DNA of 64,000 nucleotides from Lasiosphaeris hirsuta (taxonomy: Eukaryota; Ascomycota; Sordariomycetes; Sordariales; Lasiosphaeriaceae): the NCBI GenBank assembly GCA_030549175.1, contig JAUKUA010000001.1, positions 434,001 through 498,000 of the forward strand, in the 5' to 3' direction. Within the stretch, counting starts at the first letter, position 1. Each line of letters starts with the position of its first letter. The translations under genes were made by a program, and so were the position numbers. Under the pieces are notes generated by a model. It was not told the origin of the DNA. It did no database searches and was given only the letters and a program-made list of their open reading frames with translations. Below are positions 36,301 through 45,765 of this stretch, piece by piece.

Positions 36301-37464
36301 ACCATCTCGGAGTGGTTCGTGTCGATCTGGATGGTTGACACCGGGTCCCAATTGCAGCGACCGCCTGTCGCGGATTGCTTCGAGACTAGAACCACCTCTT
36401 CACCAGATCTCTGATACTGTCGATTGACTTGCTGCTACGCTTAGGAACTGCTTCGTTACATGTTGAGTAGGTAGTAAGCTCGTACTTACCTCGACTGCGG
36501 GTGTTGTTTGAGTCTCATAGTACCAGAAAAGTCGCATTTTGCGGACGTATGAGATGCCAGCTACCTGGCGTTCGAGCTGTGGTAGGAAAGAGGATTCGGC
36601 CGAAATGTCTTTGACGAGGGCGTCCTTGTTAGGCTGCTTGCCGAGTATCTCCTTGATGTCTGATACCTGCATACCCTCGCTTGGCACGCCGAAGAAGATG
36701 GCCCCAATCGTCTTAGCCAGCATAGAGACTTCTGCGGCGCCACTGCCGGTAAGCATGACGAAAGTCTGCTTCAGAACGATACCGCCAAGGCTGTGGGCGA
36801 AGAAATAAGGGATTTCGCGCTAGGCGAGGCCCAGCCGCCGACTTTGAGCGCGTTGACGAGACTAATGGCGATATCTTCGACACTCTGAAAGGACTTGCTG
36901 CGAATGAGAGCGGTATCGTAGCCATAAAGTATGAATCTAGTACCGTCCACCATATTTGGCAGAGCGTCACGGATCCACATAAAAGACTTGTCTTGGCCCC
37001 GAGGCTGCCACGAGCCCATGGGATGACTGGCAAGGCCTGAGATGACGATACAGCTGCCTCGATATTAGCGCGAGACATAACGGCCATGACTAACCCCCGG
37101 GGGGGGGAGAGGGGGCACACTCGTGTTCGTGCTGGTCCACCGGGACATCGTTGAGAGGAGTGAGTCCGCTAAAGTCATCATCCAGGATCAGCGGCTCCCG
37201 CAATCCCGGGGCCGGAAGGCGCCATCCGTTCGCGGCAGGAGAACCCCTCACAACTGTAGGAGGGGTAGCGAATGTCAAGGTGGCGGTTCTGCTGTTGGAT
37301 GACCAAAACCCGCAACTCAGCGCGAGCGAGGCGATGGTGATGTCGCTGCGACTGAGGTTGGGCAGGGAGCCGCACACGAGGTCGGCCACGCCTTGCCGGT
37401 CCAGGTGCAGCGGAATCCCGCGTAGGCGATATGCTTTGGCCTTCTGGGCCTCCTCCGGCGCCAT
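33319..37464 (-). pseudogene. SesB-type NLR pseudogene (alpha/beta hydrolase, NACHT, ankyrin-like)
   Basis: A full NLR is readable. Exon 1, 37464-37121, is a ~115-residue N-terminal module (AYRLRGIPLHLD). After a 67-bp intron come the SesB-like lipase fold with HDCIVISGLASHPMGSW, WIRDALP, a YGYDT strand and the nucleophile elbow FAHSLGGI. A 73-bp intron (36489-36417) joins VE to YQRSGEE. The NACHT has LASGKST, LDALDEYDG and FSSRPW, and the C-terminal half has ankyrin-like repeats (AEYLLGRGANPNSLTPHGETPLDVVV). Defects: a one-base frameshift near 36822, and ten in-frame stops between 34771 and 35907, all in one frame, at sites where Gln or Trp is expected. SesB-NLRs act in incompatibility-type cell death; this copy cannot make the full protein. 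Confidence 0.88.
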
Positions 37465-38725
37465 AGGAATTCACAACAGAGAGCTAGTTCAATGAATGCG
37501 GTGCATGAAGCTGTCTGAGGGGGGGCTTAGAATCGGCAGCTGCCTGGTAACAGCCCAACTTGGAGCCTTGAAGGCTCTAAAGCACTGTCCCGTTGTCTGG
37601 GGATTACCGGCTGCGTTGGCTGCGGGCATCTGGCCAGCGCTGAGGAAGGGCGTGGGCGAAACCTGTCAGGATTCAGTGTATCAACCAACAAAGGGTATTT
37701 ACTGTTCATCAGAGATTGCAAGTGTGTTCAATTGATCAAATTGGATCTCCTGCGCAGAGAGCCTTCCAAATGCCCCGACTAGCGCCTTGGCACCCTGCCC
37801 CCGCGCAACGCCCCGGATCCAACTGATCCACTGTATCTGCTTATGTAACCGGCAAGACCTTGCCACTGAACTCCCATCCAGCACAAACCACCAAACCACA
37901 CTCTAGATCTGGTACCTGTTTTCTTCAACAACTAAGAAGAGAGTCCGTGAGCCTGCCAAAGATAGATTTTGCTAGAATAGAGGAAATCGTTGCGGCCGAG
38001 GAGGCTAGTCATCAGCTCCCCAAGCGCTGTAGGGGAGCGCTGCGCCAAAGTCTGGAACCTGTAGTTAAAGAGGCATAGGAAATGAATTATTATCCAAGGC
38101 TTAGATAGGCTTCGATAAGCTCAGGAGATGTAGAATACACTTTTTTGTATAGAAATAGGTGGGGAGATGGATGTTATGGGCCTCTGCAGATCATGTTGCA
38201 TTGTGGGGGCATGCGTCATGCTTCTAGAGGCAGACGCATTGTGGTGGGGAAGTGGCCGCTTATCACGCATGTTACGGGTTATTTGGTTTGTGTCAGGCTG
38301 TGTGTCATCCCTGCGCATAAAATGCTGCCGCACTTGTGGAGCTGGTTACTCCACTGTTGCAGAGTTTGCTGCAATCTACTTAACTATCGGCTTTTGTTAG
38401 TCCTATTTTGCATCACCTCCCCTGCTGAAACTTGTAAAAACGCTGTACCATTCATACCTGAACATTTGGGTAGGGTACGGAAGTAAGGTGGTTATAAAGG
38501 AAAAAGCATATCGATCTAGTCTATAGCCGAGACTACCTTATTATTGGCTGTTACTCTTCCCAAGGTAAAGCAGGGTCAAGGCTAACCGTTTCGGCCGCTG
38601 TCACTGAGTATATTTGCAGCCTCTCAGCGGACTGAACGTCTCGCCCTCCTGCCTCTCAGCAAACGACCACAGTCCGCCTACTACTTAGCGACCCACCGAC
38701 CCACCGACCCACCGACGTGGCGACA
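37465..38725. other. Intergenic between divergent genes
   Basis: Upstream region of the NLR pseudogene and of the Cys-rich membrane protein. No ORF here is convincing. An 8-bp tandem repeat (cgacccac, about 3.5 copies) lies at 38689-38716, just before the next start codon. Confidence 0.5.
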
Positions 38726-39576
38726 ATGTCGGCATCTCCGTCAGGATTTGCCCTTCGCATGAACGGCACATGCCAGGATGACGAGGTTGACTGCGGAACG
38801 ACAGTCCAGCCATACCGCGTTTGCTGCCCCGAAGCATCCTTCTGTCTGCCACAATACAACGTCAATGTGAGTCCGACGAGGTACCACGACTTGCGGCGCG
38901 GACGTGCCCCAGTGCTGTCCTACTGCCGCGAACTGCACGTCGAGCTTGGTGCAGAAACCGCATTGTGCTAACGATACCTGGGATCTGTATGACAACAACG
39001 GCTACTTCTGTTGCTTGAAAGGCTTGTTGGGCTACGCCGCAACCTTGACTGACAGCGATGGGTGTGCGTCTCCGGGATACGAATATCAGAACGGCGAGGT
39101 GGCATTGCGACTCATTAGTGTTGGACAAGGTATGCTTAAAAACCTCCACACCCCTCTTGGAATAGGCCTATTGATAGTAGAACTACAAAGTAATTGCCAG
39201 CACCTCGTCCTCGCTATCGACGGCAAGTACGGCTATAACCAGCTCCAGCTCATCGTTTTTGCCCACTCTACCACCACCACCACCACCACCACCACCAGCT
39301 GGTGGAGAACAGGGCCAATCACTAAATACCAGCGCCATGGCAGGCATTGGTGTTGGTGCTGGTATTGGCGGCATCCTTGTCCTCGCCAGCATCGCCTGGG
39401 CAGTACATAGAACCCGCAAGCAAATAAAAACCAATCATGGCAAGAACCAGCTCATCCACCATCACCTAGCATTTCCTGAGGTTGAGGATACTCATCGTCG
39501 CGAGCTGGATGGGCGCGAAATCCCGGCCGAGGTGCGGGGGTCGAGCCCTCCACCTGCCGAGTTGTACGGCAATTAG
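38726..39576 (+). CDS. Cys-rich single-pass membrane protein
   Basis: Exons 38726-38866, 38913-39129 and 39191-39576, joined across 46- and 61-bp introns, give 247 residues. The N-terminal ~115 residues hold about 13 cysteines, including three CC pairs (RVCCPEASFC, NCCPTAANC, YFCCLKG) and sequons NGT, NCT and NDT. A Ser/Thr-rich stalk follows, then a poly-Pro run from a CCA microsatellite, one helix (GVGAGIGGILVLASIAWAV) and a basic tail. No cleavable signal peptide is visible before the Cys-rich part, so the single helix may direct insertion. This resembles a group of fungal surface proteins of unknown role. The second intron brings the Ser/Thr stalk into frame, which supports the model. Confidence 0.78.
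39270..39300. repeat. CCA microsatellite in coding sequence
   Basis: About nine CCA triplets encode a poly-proline run between the Ser/Thr stalk and the membrane helix. Confidence 0.85.
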
Positions 39577-39965
39577 AGCAGGCAGTTTCTTAATAGCTTA
39601 ATATGTTGTGGATTTAGGACAACAGATGGTGATTTATTAATTACATATATTACTTCGTCAGGGAGGCTAAGCCGTTTGCTCTGCTCCCAGGCCCCTTTCA
39701 GATTCCACGCGATACTTCCTAACTAATAAGCAAATACAGGATGGAAACGCTGCGTTTGCGCTGCGCGGTTTGCTAGTCCGATCACCTCACAGGTCGTCGT
39801 GTCTGCCTAGAAAGCTCAAGCGCTTATAGTTCTACAGGTAGCTCAAAAAATGTATAGGGCCAATATCTTTATCCTGCGAGCTTACGACGTTTTGGCAATC
39901 AGGTTCAGCAATTTCATCTCGATCAACCTTCCATACACCACAACAGCCCAGAACATCGAATCATC

Positions 39966-40902
39966 ATGAGCCACAGCTGCACCACAGCTCCTGAACAGCT
40001 GGAATATGACGACCCCGTTGCTGAGCCTCTGCCTGATGGGGGCTATGGTTGGGTCGTGGTTGGTTCATGTTTTATTGTCAACTGTTTCTCATGGGGAGCA
40101 ACTGCGGTGAGAATCGACCTCTAATGCCTGTGTGCTGGAGTTGACACCTTCTACCAGGCTTTTGGAGTGTACCTCTCTGAATATGTATCCTCGTCATACC
40201 AAGCACGGCGATCCTTTCCCAATGGTTTTCCAAGAAGAGAAGCATTGCCAATGGTATTAGTTCTGCCGGCTCCGGTGTCGGAGGCGCAGCCTTCGCTTGG
40301 GGCACTGCAGCCATGATACAAAGCCAGGGCTTTAGGCTGGGCTCTGCGTATAACCGGACTCGTTACCGTTGTGGCTAACGTACCAGCTACGATCCTCATC
40401 CGAGATACTGATAGGAACCGCTATATCAACCCGACTCAACTGGACTTCGACTTCACGCTTCTTCAGCAGAGAAGAGTTATTTTCTTGCTACTGTGGGCAT
40501 TTATGAGCATGTTCAGATATATTGTTTTGTTATTCTCCTTGTCTGATTATGCTCTGGAGATCGGGCTATCGAGCCATCAAGCAAGTGATCTTGTGGGTTT
40601 TTGAATGTCGGGACGGCGGTGGGCAGGCTAGTTATAGGCATCGTTAGCGACTATGGGTCTAGGACCAAGACTGCATTTGCGCTCACATTCCAATGTGGCG
40701 TATTATGCTTTGCTCTGTGGATTCCCGCAAAATCCTTCTGTCTGGCAATTACCTTCTCGCTTTTGTGTGGAGCAATCCTTGGGATTTTCTGGATGGTGCG
40801 TTATTTTGTTCCCCTTGACATAAACAACAGGAGTTTATTATCAAACTCACGAACTTTACAGACGATTGGCCCTCTATGTGTCGAGGTTGCCGGTCTAGGT
40901 TG
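39966..40902 (+). pseudogene. MFS monocarboxylate-transporter-like pseudogene
   Basis: It starts at a good ATG (39966), has the family opener PDGGYGWVVVGSCFIVNCFSWG, then a 51-bp intron (40107-40157) into AFGVYLSEY. The frame then jumps directly to QWFSKKRSIANGISSAGSGVGG, so roughly helices 2-4 are missing. Later parts are recognisable (ILIRDTDRNRYINPTQLDFD, FLLLWAFMSMFRYIVLLFSLSDYA, VGTAVGRLVIGIVSD) but in shifting frames. A last exon after an intron (40799-40864) gives TIGPLCVEVAGL, and then the gene ends abruptly at about 40902. Relatives move small carboxylates or related solutes across the plasma membrane; this copy is dead. Confidence 0.82.
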
Positions 40903-41382
40903 TGAAGCGAAGAGGACGACGATGGTGTACAACAGTCCGATCAGCGACCAAGGAGCCAGATACTTCAGGAAGACATCCGTGGACCATTTAGGTCCAGCGA
41001 CCGAGAAGACGACGTGCACCTTGCAAAGAATCGTATACGTCATTAAGCAGCCCGACGACTATAAGGAACCGTCAGCCAAAAAGCCACGACAAAGAAAGCC
41101 AGGGGACAATACCGATTGGGACAGACACTTTCGCAAATTTGCCCCTCTGCAGCGCCGATCCCCCCTCTGGGACAAAGTTGCCAAGGAGGACTCCGAGAAT
41201 CATGGCGAGTAGTATCCACAGCGCCAGGAAGCGGTCGAGCCAGCCGAGGGATTGAAAGGCAGAGAGCTTTTTCGCTGGGCTTCCGTCTTGCCTGTCATGC
41301 TTTTTTTCTGCGTCGTCGCCTAAGGACAATGTGGTGCATTGTCGGCCAACGGCACGACTTGGTCGTCGCTCAAATCACTCAT
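40903..41382 (-). pseudogene. ACR3: ACR3 arsenite efflux pump, truncated pseudogene
   Basis: The start MSDLSDDQVVPLADNAPH (ATG at 41382) is followed by a one-base frameshift into LGDDAEKKHD and then the clear ACR3 opening SLGWLDRFLALWILLAMILG with GKFAKVSVPIGI. A second piece has YTILCKV and KYLAPWSLIGLLYTIVVLFASQ, the later transmembrane region; sequence between them is missing. The gene stops at about 40903, where it meets the equally truncated MFS gene. Intact ACR3 has about ten helices and ~400 residues and exports As(III). It sits head to head with arsH, the usual fungal arsenic arrangement. Confidence 0.85.
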
Positions 41383-41873
41383 CTTATCCCGATGGATTCT
41401 CACACGCTTGTGCTGCTGCAGTGGTGGTTGGAGGTCGAGGAGGGGTGTTGCAATGTTGACAGAGCTGGAAAGAAAGACTGCAGACGGCGTTTTTGTAGAT
41501 GATAAATATGAATGATCTTTCGGCGACGCAGGCACGTAGTCTGTTTTTTGAGCAAAATTTGGCTTAGCGGCAGTTTTCAGCGCCAATCATAATCGAGGAG
41601 TGACAGATGCACCCCAGATCCAACGCCTTCTCGGTCAGCTCGGCATCACTGTTCCAGAATCGTCCTCGGTGCTTGACGCGGAGTGAACTTTTGCGGGATT
41701 AACTAGCCAGTCAGGTCCTTACCATCCCTACTTGGAGAGGTTCCTTGATGCGGTCTCCGTCCTTCTCTTCTATGCCTTCCATAGTTTCCCGCAAGATTCT
41801 CAGGAGCACACTCGATACTGCCACTTGGCGATCATTCTCCCAAGCTGTTCCCGCTGTCCGTCATTGGTCGAGT
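41383..41873. promoter_or_regulatory. Shared upstream region of ACR3 remnant and arsH
   Basis: About 490 bp between two divergent starts. By position it should hold the arsH promoter and formerly a bidirectional arsenic-responsive promoter. No specific operator could be identified. Confidence 0.4.
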
Positions 41874-42805
41874 ATGGGCGATCTGAACAACACGGGAGCC
41901 GCCAGGGAGCACCTGCAGCCCGTCGCCGACCCCGCGTATCAGTTTCGTTCGTTTGCAATCCACCCTTGCGATGACGACCCGGCGGTGCGCAAACGATATC
42001 GTCCATTCCTCCTGGACAAGGCGATATCCGATTCGGACTGGGTGGCGACGCTTGAGCTGGCGACGGCGGCTAAGATGGTCGAGACTGAACTTCTCACACA
42101 ACAAAAGGATAGGCTCAGAATCCTCGTGCTCTACGGAAGTCTTAGGACACGGTTTGGACCCCACACTGGCACAGTACCTAGTGATCATCATGCAGAAGCT
42201 GATGATGATTAATGGCGTGCAGGTCATACTCGAAGCTCCTGGCGTATGAAGCATCGCGCATCCTCTTTCGCCTAGGCTGTGATGTGCGAGTGTACAATCC
42301 GTCAGGCCTCCCGGTTAAGGATGACCAGCAGCACGACCATCCGAAAGTACAGGAGCTTCGTGAGCTCAGCAAGTGGAGCGACGGCCACATCTGGGTGAGC
42401 CCCGAGCAGCACGGCACCCTGACCGGCGTCTTTAAGAACCAAATCGACTGGATCCCGCTTTCCACCGGCTCCGTCCGACCCACGCAGGGAAGGACGCTGG
42501 CCGTCGCGCAGGTGAATGGCGGCTCCCAGTCCTTCAACGCGGTGAATTCGCTACGCATTCTGGGCCGCTGGATGAGGATGTTTACAATCCCGAACCAGAG
42601 CTCAATCCCGAAAGCATGGACGCACTTCACAGATGTGGATGATCTCGTTGATGGAGGCAGCCGGCTCAAGCAGAGCTCGAATAGGGACCGATTAGTAGAT
42701 TGCATGGAGGAGCTTGTAAAGTACACCATTGTCATGCGGCCGCATTTTGATCTCTTTCAGGACCGATTCAGCGAGAGGGAGGAGAAGAAGAAGGATGCCG
42801 TGTAA
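41874..42805 (+). CDS. arsH: ArsH, NADPH-dependent FMN reductase / organoarsenical oxidase
   Basis: Exons 41874-42151 and 42223-42805, joined across a 71-bp intron, give 286 residues, normal for ArsH. The join rebuilds the FMN phosphate-binding loop [15 protein letters not shown]. Other family runs: [54 protein letters not shown] and [18 protein letters not shown]. ArsH is a flavodoxin-like flavoprotein that oxidises trivalent methylated or aromatic arsenicals and confers resistance in the cytosol. The start chosen (MGDLNNTG) fits fungal relatives; an upstream in-frame ATG (41748) would add an Arg/Ser-rich 42 residues. No defects, although its partner pump next door is destroyed. Confidence 0.95.
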
Positions 42806-43648
42806 GCCCCCGCCCCCGGGGCAGCACTCGCGCAGGATTTCAAGGCAATTGAAAATAAACACCTTGGATGGGATGCCCGCCCACTATACCGCGCGGCTAG
42901 TAATGCTGTGGTCGCTCGCATCGGTTATATATATGTGGACGAATTGTAGTCCTAGTGTTGTCAAGATTGCCCCTCAAGCCCGGATCAGTAGAAAAGCGAA
43001 CACAACGCCAACAAGACTTCATCCCAACAACATTGCCTGCTTTTATGGGGAACTCCCAAACTTCCTAGCAAAGATAGTAATAGGCCTCAAGGAGCTCATG
43101 AGATGGTAGTATTCCCCATTCAATCCGGTACAAGAGTTCTAGCTTAAGAGTGCAAAGTTCAGGGGTTTTGATAACCCCCAATGCGAGCATAACTCGCGTT
43201 GTTGTGACGGCTGGCACGCATGCCACATACCGTCACGTAAACTCCCTCTACCTCGAAGATAGCCACTCACTGGCAGTATGGGTGTCCAATGCTGCCATCC
43301 CTTCAAAGCTTAAAAAGTTCGGTAAGTCATTTTCTAATAGCTGACACAGTCACAAGGAAGCTCGAATAGCGCGGGCCACCGATAAAAAAGCTGAACTTGA
43401 GGTCGCAATGTATGAATCCTGCATCACTTCGCTTCATCCGCGGGGTAGCGTTGTCCATGGGGCGTACAACATGAATGCCGAAGATGCCCAGTAGCGAGTA
43501 CGCCTCGTCTTTCTTTTGTGTCGCCTCATGCTTTTCTACCTATGCCAGTCGCTTGGAGACGTTGAAGCTGGACAGAGGGCTACTACGAAAGACTGTGAAA
43601 GGAAGTCCGGTGATGTGCTGAAGCGCACTTCCCCTTTACGGCTTGGGT
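42806..43648. other. Intergenic, possible decayed gene
   Basis: No supportable gene. A short stretch near 43145-43330 looks protein-like (YLEDSHSLAVWVSNAAIPSKLKKF) and ends at a possible splice donor, but no continuation or family was found. Confidence 0.3.
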
Positions 43649-44584
43649 TCATTGTATCGTTACCTGTTGATTCCTCTTGCTCGGAATTTCGCTGTCGATG
43701 CAAACGCCCACGACCTTATAATAGGCTAGAGGGTGGCGTCTGTAGATCAGCAGGTTCCCCGAGCCCCCGGTTTTCACGCACCCATAGTTTCGCAGTAGGG
43801 CCGTCATGCCGTGGCTAAAGTCTTCCCTCACCAAGGCCCTACCCGTCGGCCACGGTAGCTTGGCGTCTGCTAGCTCGCCCATCCTCGTGTTTCGGCACCG
43901 GGCTGCATACCGCTGGTGGGCGCGGGCGTCGCCCGCAAACGCGACCAGGCGGAACTTCTGGCCAGCGTCTCCCACTTGCACCAGCCCGAGTCCGTCGCTC
44001 AGGGTGATTCGGTCGGACGGGTCCAGGGCCGCCGAGGCGCGGCCGAGAAAGCTGCCCTGCACCGCCGTGATGGCCTCGAATACCAGAGAAAACGGGGCCA
44101 CGATGGTGCAGCCGCAGTTGACCCGCACATGGCACACCAAGTCCGTCGTGTTTTCGTTTTCGAGGCGGGATCCGCAGCTGGTCACGTCCACCATCTTGTA
44201 GTCAACCGACAGGTTATGAACCCGAAAACCTATGGGGTGTTCCCAGTCCGGATTCCCGTCTACGCATCGGTCCTCCCACCCATCCGGCCTCGCGTTAGCG
44301 TCAGTCGTGTTCCACAACGGTTGCAGCCGGCCGAGCAGCCGTTTTCGGTACTGGACCACATCACGGCCGGGATCCATGAGGAACTCTAGGATCGTTGCGC
44401 ACTGCACCAGCGTCCGACCCGTCTCGTCCGTGACCACCTCCCGGCACGTTTCGTGGGTGGGTATCGGCTCCCGACTCCAGGCACCCGTCTTGATCGTCTT
44501 GCCGCCGTTGCAGCCCCGAAAGTCAAACCGGAAGCCCCGGTCCTGCTCGTGCCCAGTTCCGGGCCAGCTCCTAGTTTTGGTCCG
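43649..44584 (-). CDS. Cys-rich hypothetical protein, 5' end unresolved
   Basis: A continuous open frame of 311 codons ends at TGA 43651-43649 and is bounded upstream by a TAA at 44587-44585. It has no ATG in its first third; the first in-frame ATG is inside LEFLMDPG. A 5' exon is therefore missing or the gene is truncated. Composition is gene-like: about 13 cysteines (RGCNGGKTIKTG, VRVNCGCTIVAPF, YAARCRNTRMGE), sequons NTT and NLS, and no transmembrane helix, suggesting a secreted or lumenal protein. No known family recognised. Confidence 0.5.
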   Translation of the reverse strand, partial: RTKTRSWPGTGHEQDRGFRFDFRGCNGGKTIKTGAWSREPIPTHETCREVVTDETGRTLVQCATILEFLMDPGRDVVQYRKRLLGRLQPLWNTTDANARPDGWEDRCVDGNPDWEHPIGFRVHNLSVDYKMVDVTSCGSRLENENTTDLVCHVRVNCGCTIVAPFSLVFEAITAVQGSFLGRASAALDPSDRITLSDGLGLVQVGDAGQKFRLVAFAGDARAHQRYAARCRNTRMGELADAKLPWPTGRALVREDFSHGMTALLRNYGCVKTGGSGNLLIYRRHPLAYYKVVGVCIDSEIPSKRNQQVTIQ

Positions 44585-44639
44585 TTACATTTTTCGCCCA
44601 TTTCTAGGCTTTTATTGAGGCCAATATAACCAAACATTA

Positions 44640-45344
44640 ACCCTTAATTGTACATACGTGCTTTCTAGTATTGCACGCCCGAATAGCCTAGATTTGTTCC
44701 CCCTACGTACTGAAGTTACGTGACCGGGGAACTACAGTCACTATCGAAATCGGCTTCTGCTTTCCTTATTCGCTTCTTTCTGGCGCACGGGCCTTTTATA
44801 CATCTAGCCGCCCACACCGTGCGTCTTCACACATGCCTGAGTACCTACACACGCTGGCTCATTACTATGACATCCGTCATAAATGATGACCTTCGGCTTG
44901 GTTACCATACTGCAATACTAGACGCAGGCGAGCCATTAAAAAAAGAAAAAAAGGCGTCAGCCGAAAACGGCAGCCGGCCTGGAGTCAGACAGCTCGGCAT
45001 GACCGCTTTCACCAAACCCTCTATGGACCCGGTTACCGTATAAGGTAAACTCACCCACGCAAACTTTAACAAAAGCTCAATCATATCCTACATGTACAAC
45101 CGCAGGCATACAGTACAATTGGGTACTTAAATGGATGACTGTGGAACTGCGAAGTACACGATCCGTAAATCATGAGAGCTATGACCAGGTAGAAAGCTTG
45201 AATTATACCATATTATAGAAAAAAAGAGCAAAAGAAAAAGTCCTCTTTACACTCTTGATATCTTCAGTCCCAGCTGTCTCTGTTTCCTTCCTCATCAGCC
45301 CTCGGTTAGGGTAGAAAGAGTAAACAGCATAATTAAGGATGGCC
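44640..45344. other. Intergenic
   Basis: No coding signal beyond short ORFs without recognisable content; A/G-rich run near 44938-44953. Confidence 0.4.
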
Positions 45345-45570
45345 CAGCCGAGGACTCGCTGCCCGAGATTGGGGTAGTTCAGCATCAACTCTACAGCATC
45401 GCCAAAAAGACTCTAACGCTTCCAAGCAAATTCAAGATTCTTCATCCTACTCAACGTATCAAGGTATTCTTCTATTAATACCTTCTTTCTCTGACCTCCA
45501 CCTCCAGCCACCCGGCCTCCTTCCACAGGCTTTGATTCAGGTACATCGACGCCAGGTTGTTCGTGTTGTC
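45345..45570 (-). pseudogene. Relic of kinesin-light-chain-type TPR repeats
   Basis: In different frames, broken by stops, the minus strand spells typical fungal TPR/NLR repeat units: NNLASMYLNQSLWKEAGWLEVEV, EYLDTLSRMKNLEFAWK, and AVELMLNYPNLGQRVLGW. These correspond to the NLA..Y..QGRW.EAE.LE and DTL..M.NLA.TW runs of TPR-carrying fungal NLRs. It lies just 3' of the CHAT gene on the same strand, but its repeat type differs from the CHAT gene's own array, so it is a remnant of another gene. Confidence 0.55.
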
Positions 45571-45765
45571 AGCATGATGGGATACTCCGATCCTAGCACC
45601 CTCGGATTCCGCCCGTCGACCCTAAGATATATGTCTAGACGCCAAAGTGGATGTACGGAACCCAGTATGGATTCGCCATTTTTTGCACGCGCGACCCGGA
45701 GAACTCCAACTTAGCATCTCTACCCTTTTCACCCTTCGCCTTTTCATCTTTCACCTTCTCATCCT

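Noticed and set aside
41874..42805. Recent bacterial transfer of arsH
   Set aside because: It has a normal fungal intron and fungal-type sequence around it; no sign of recent transfer in this window.
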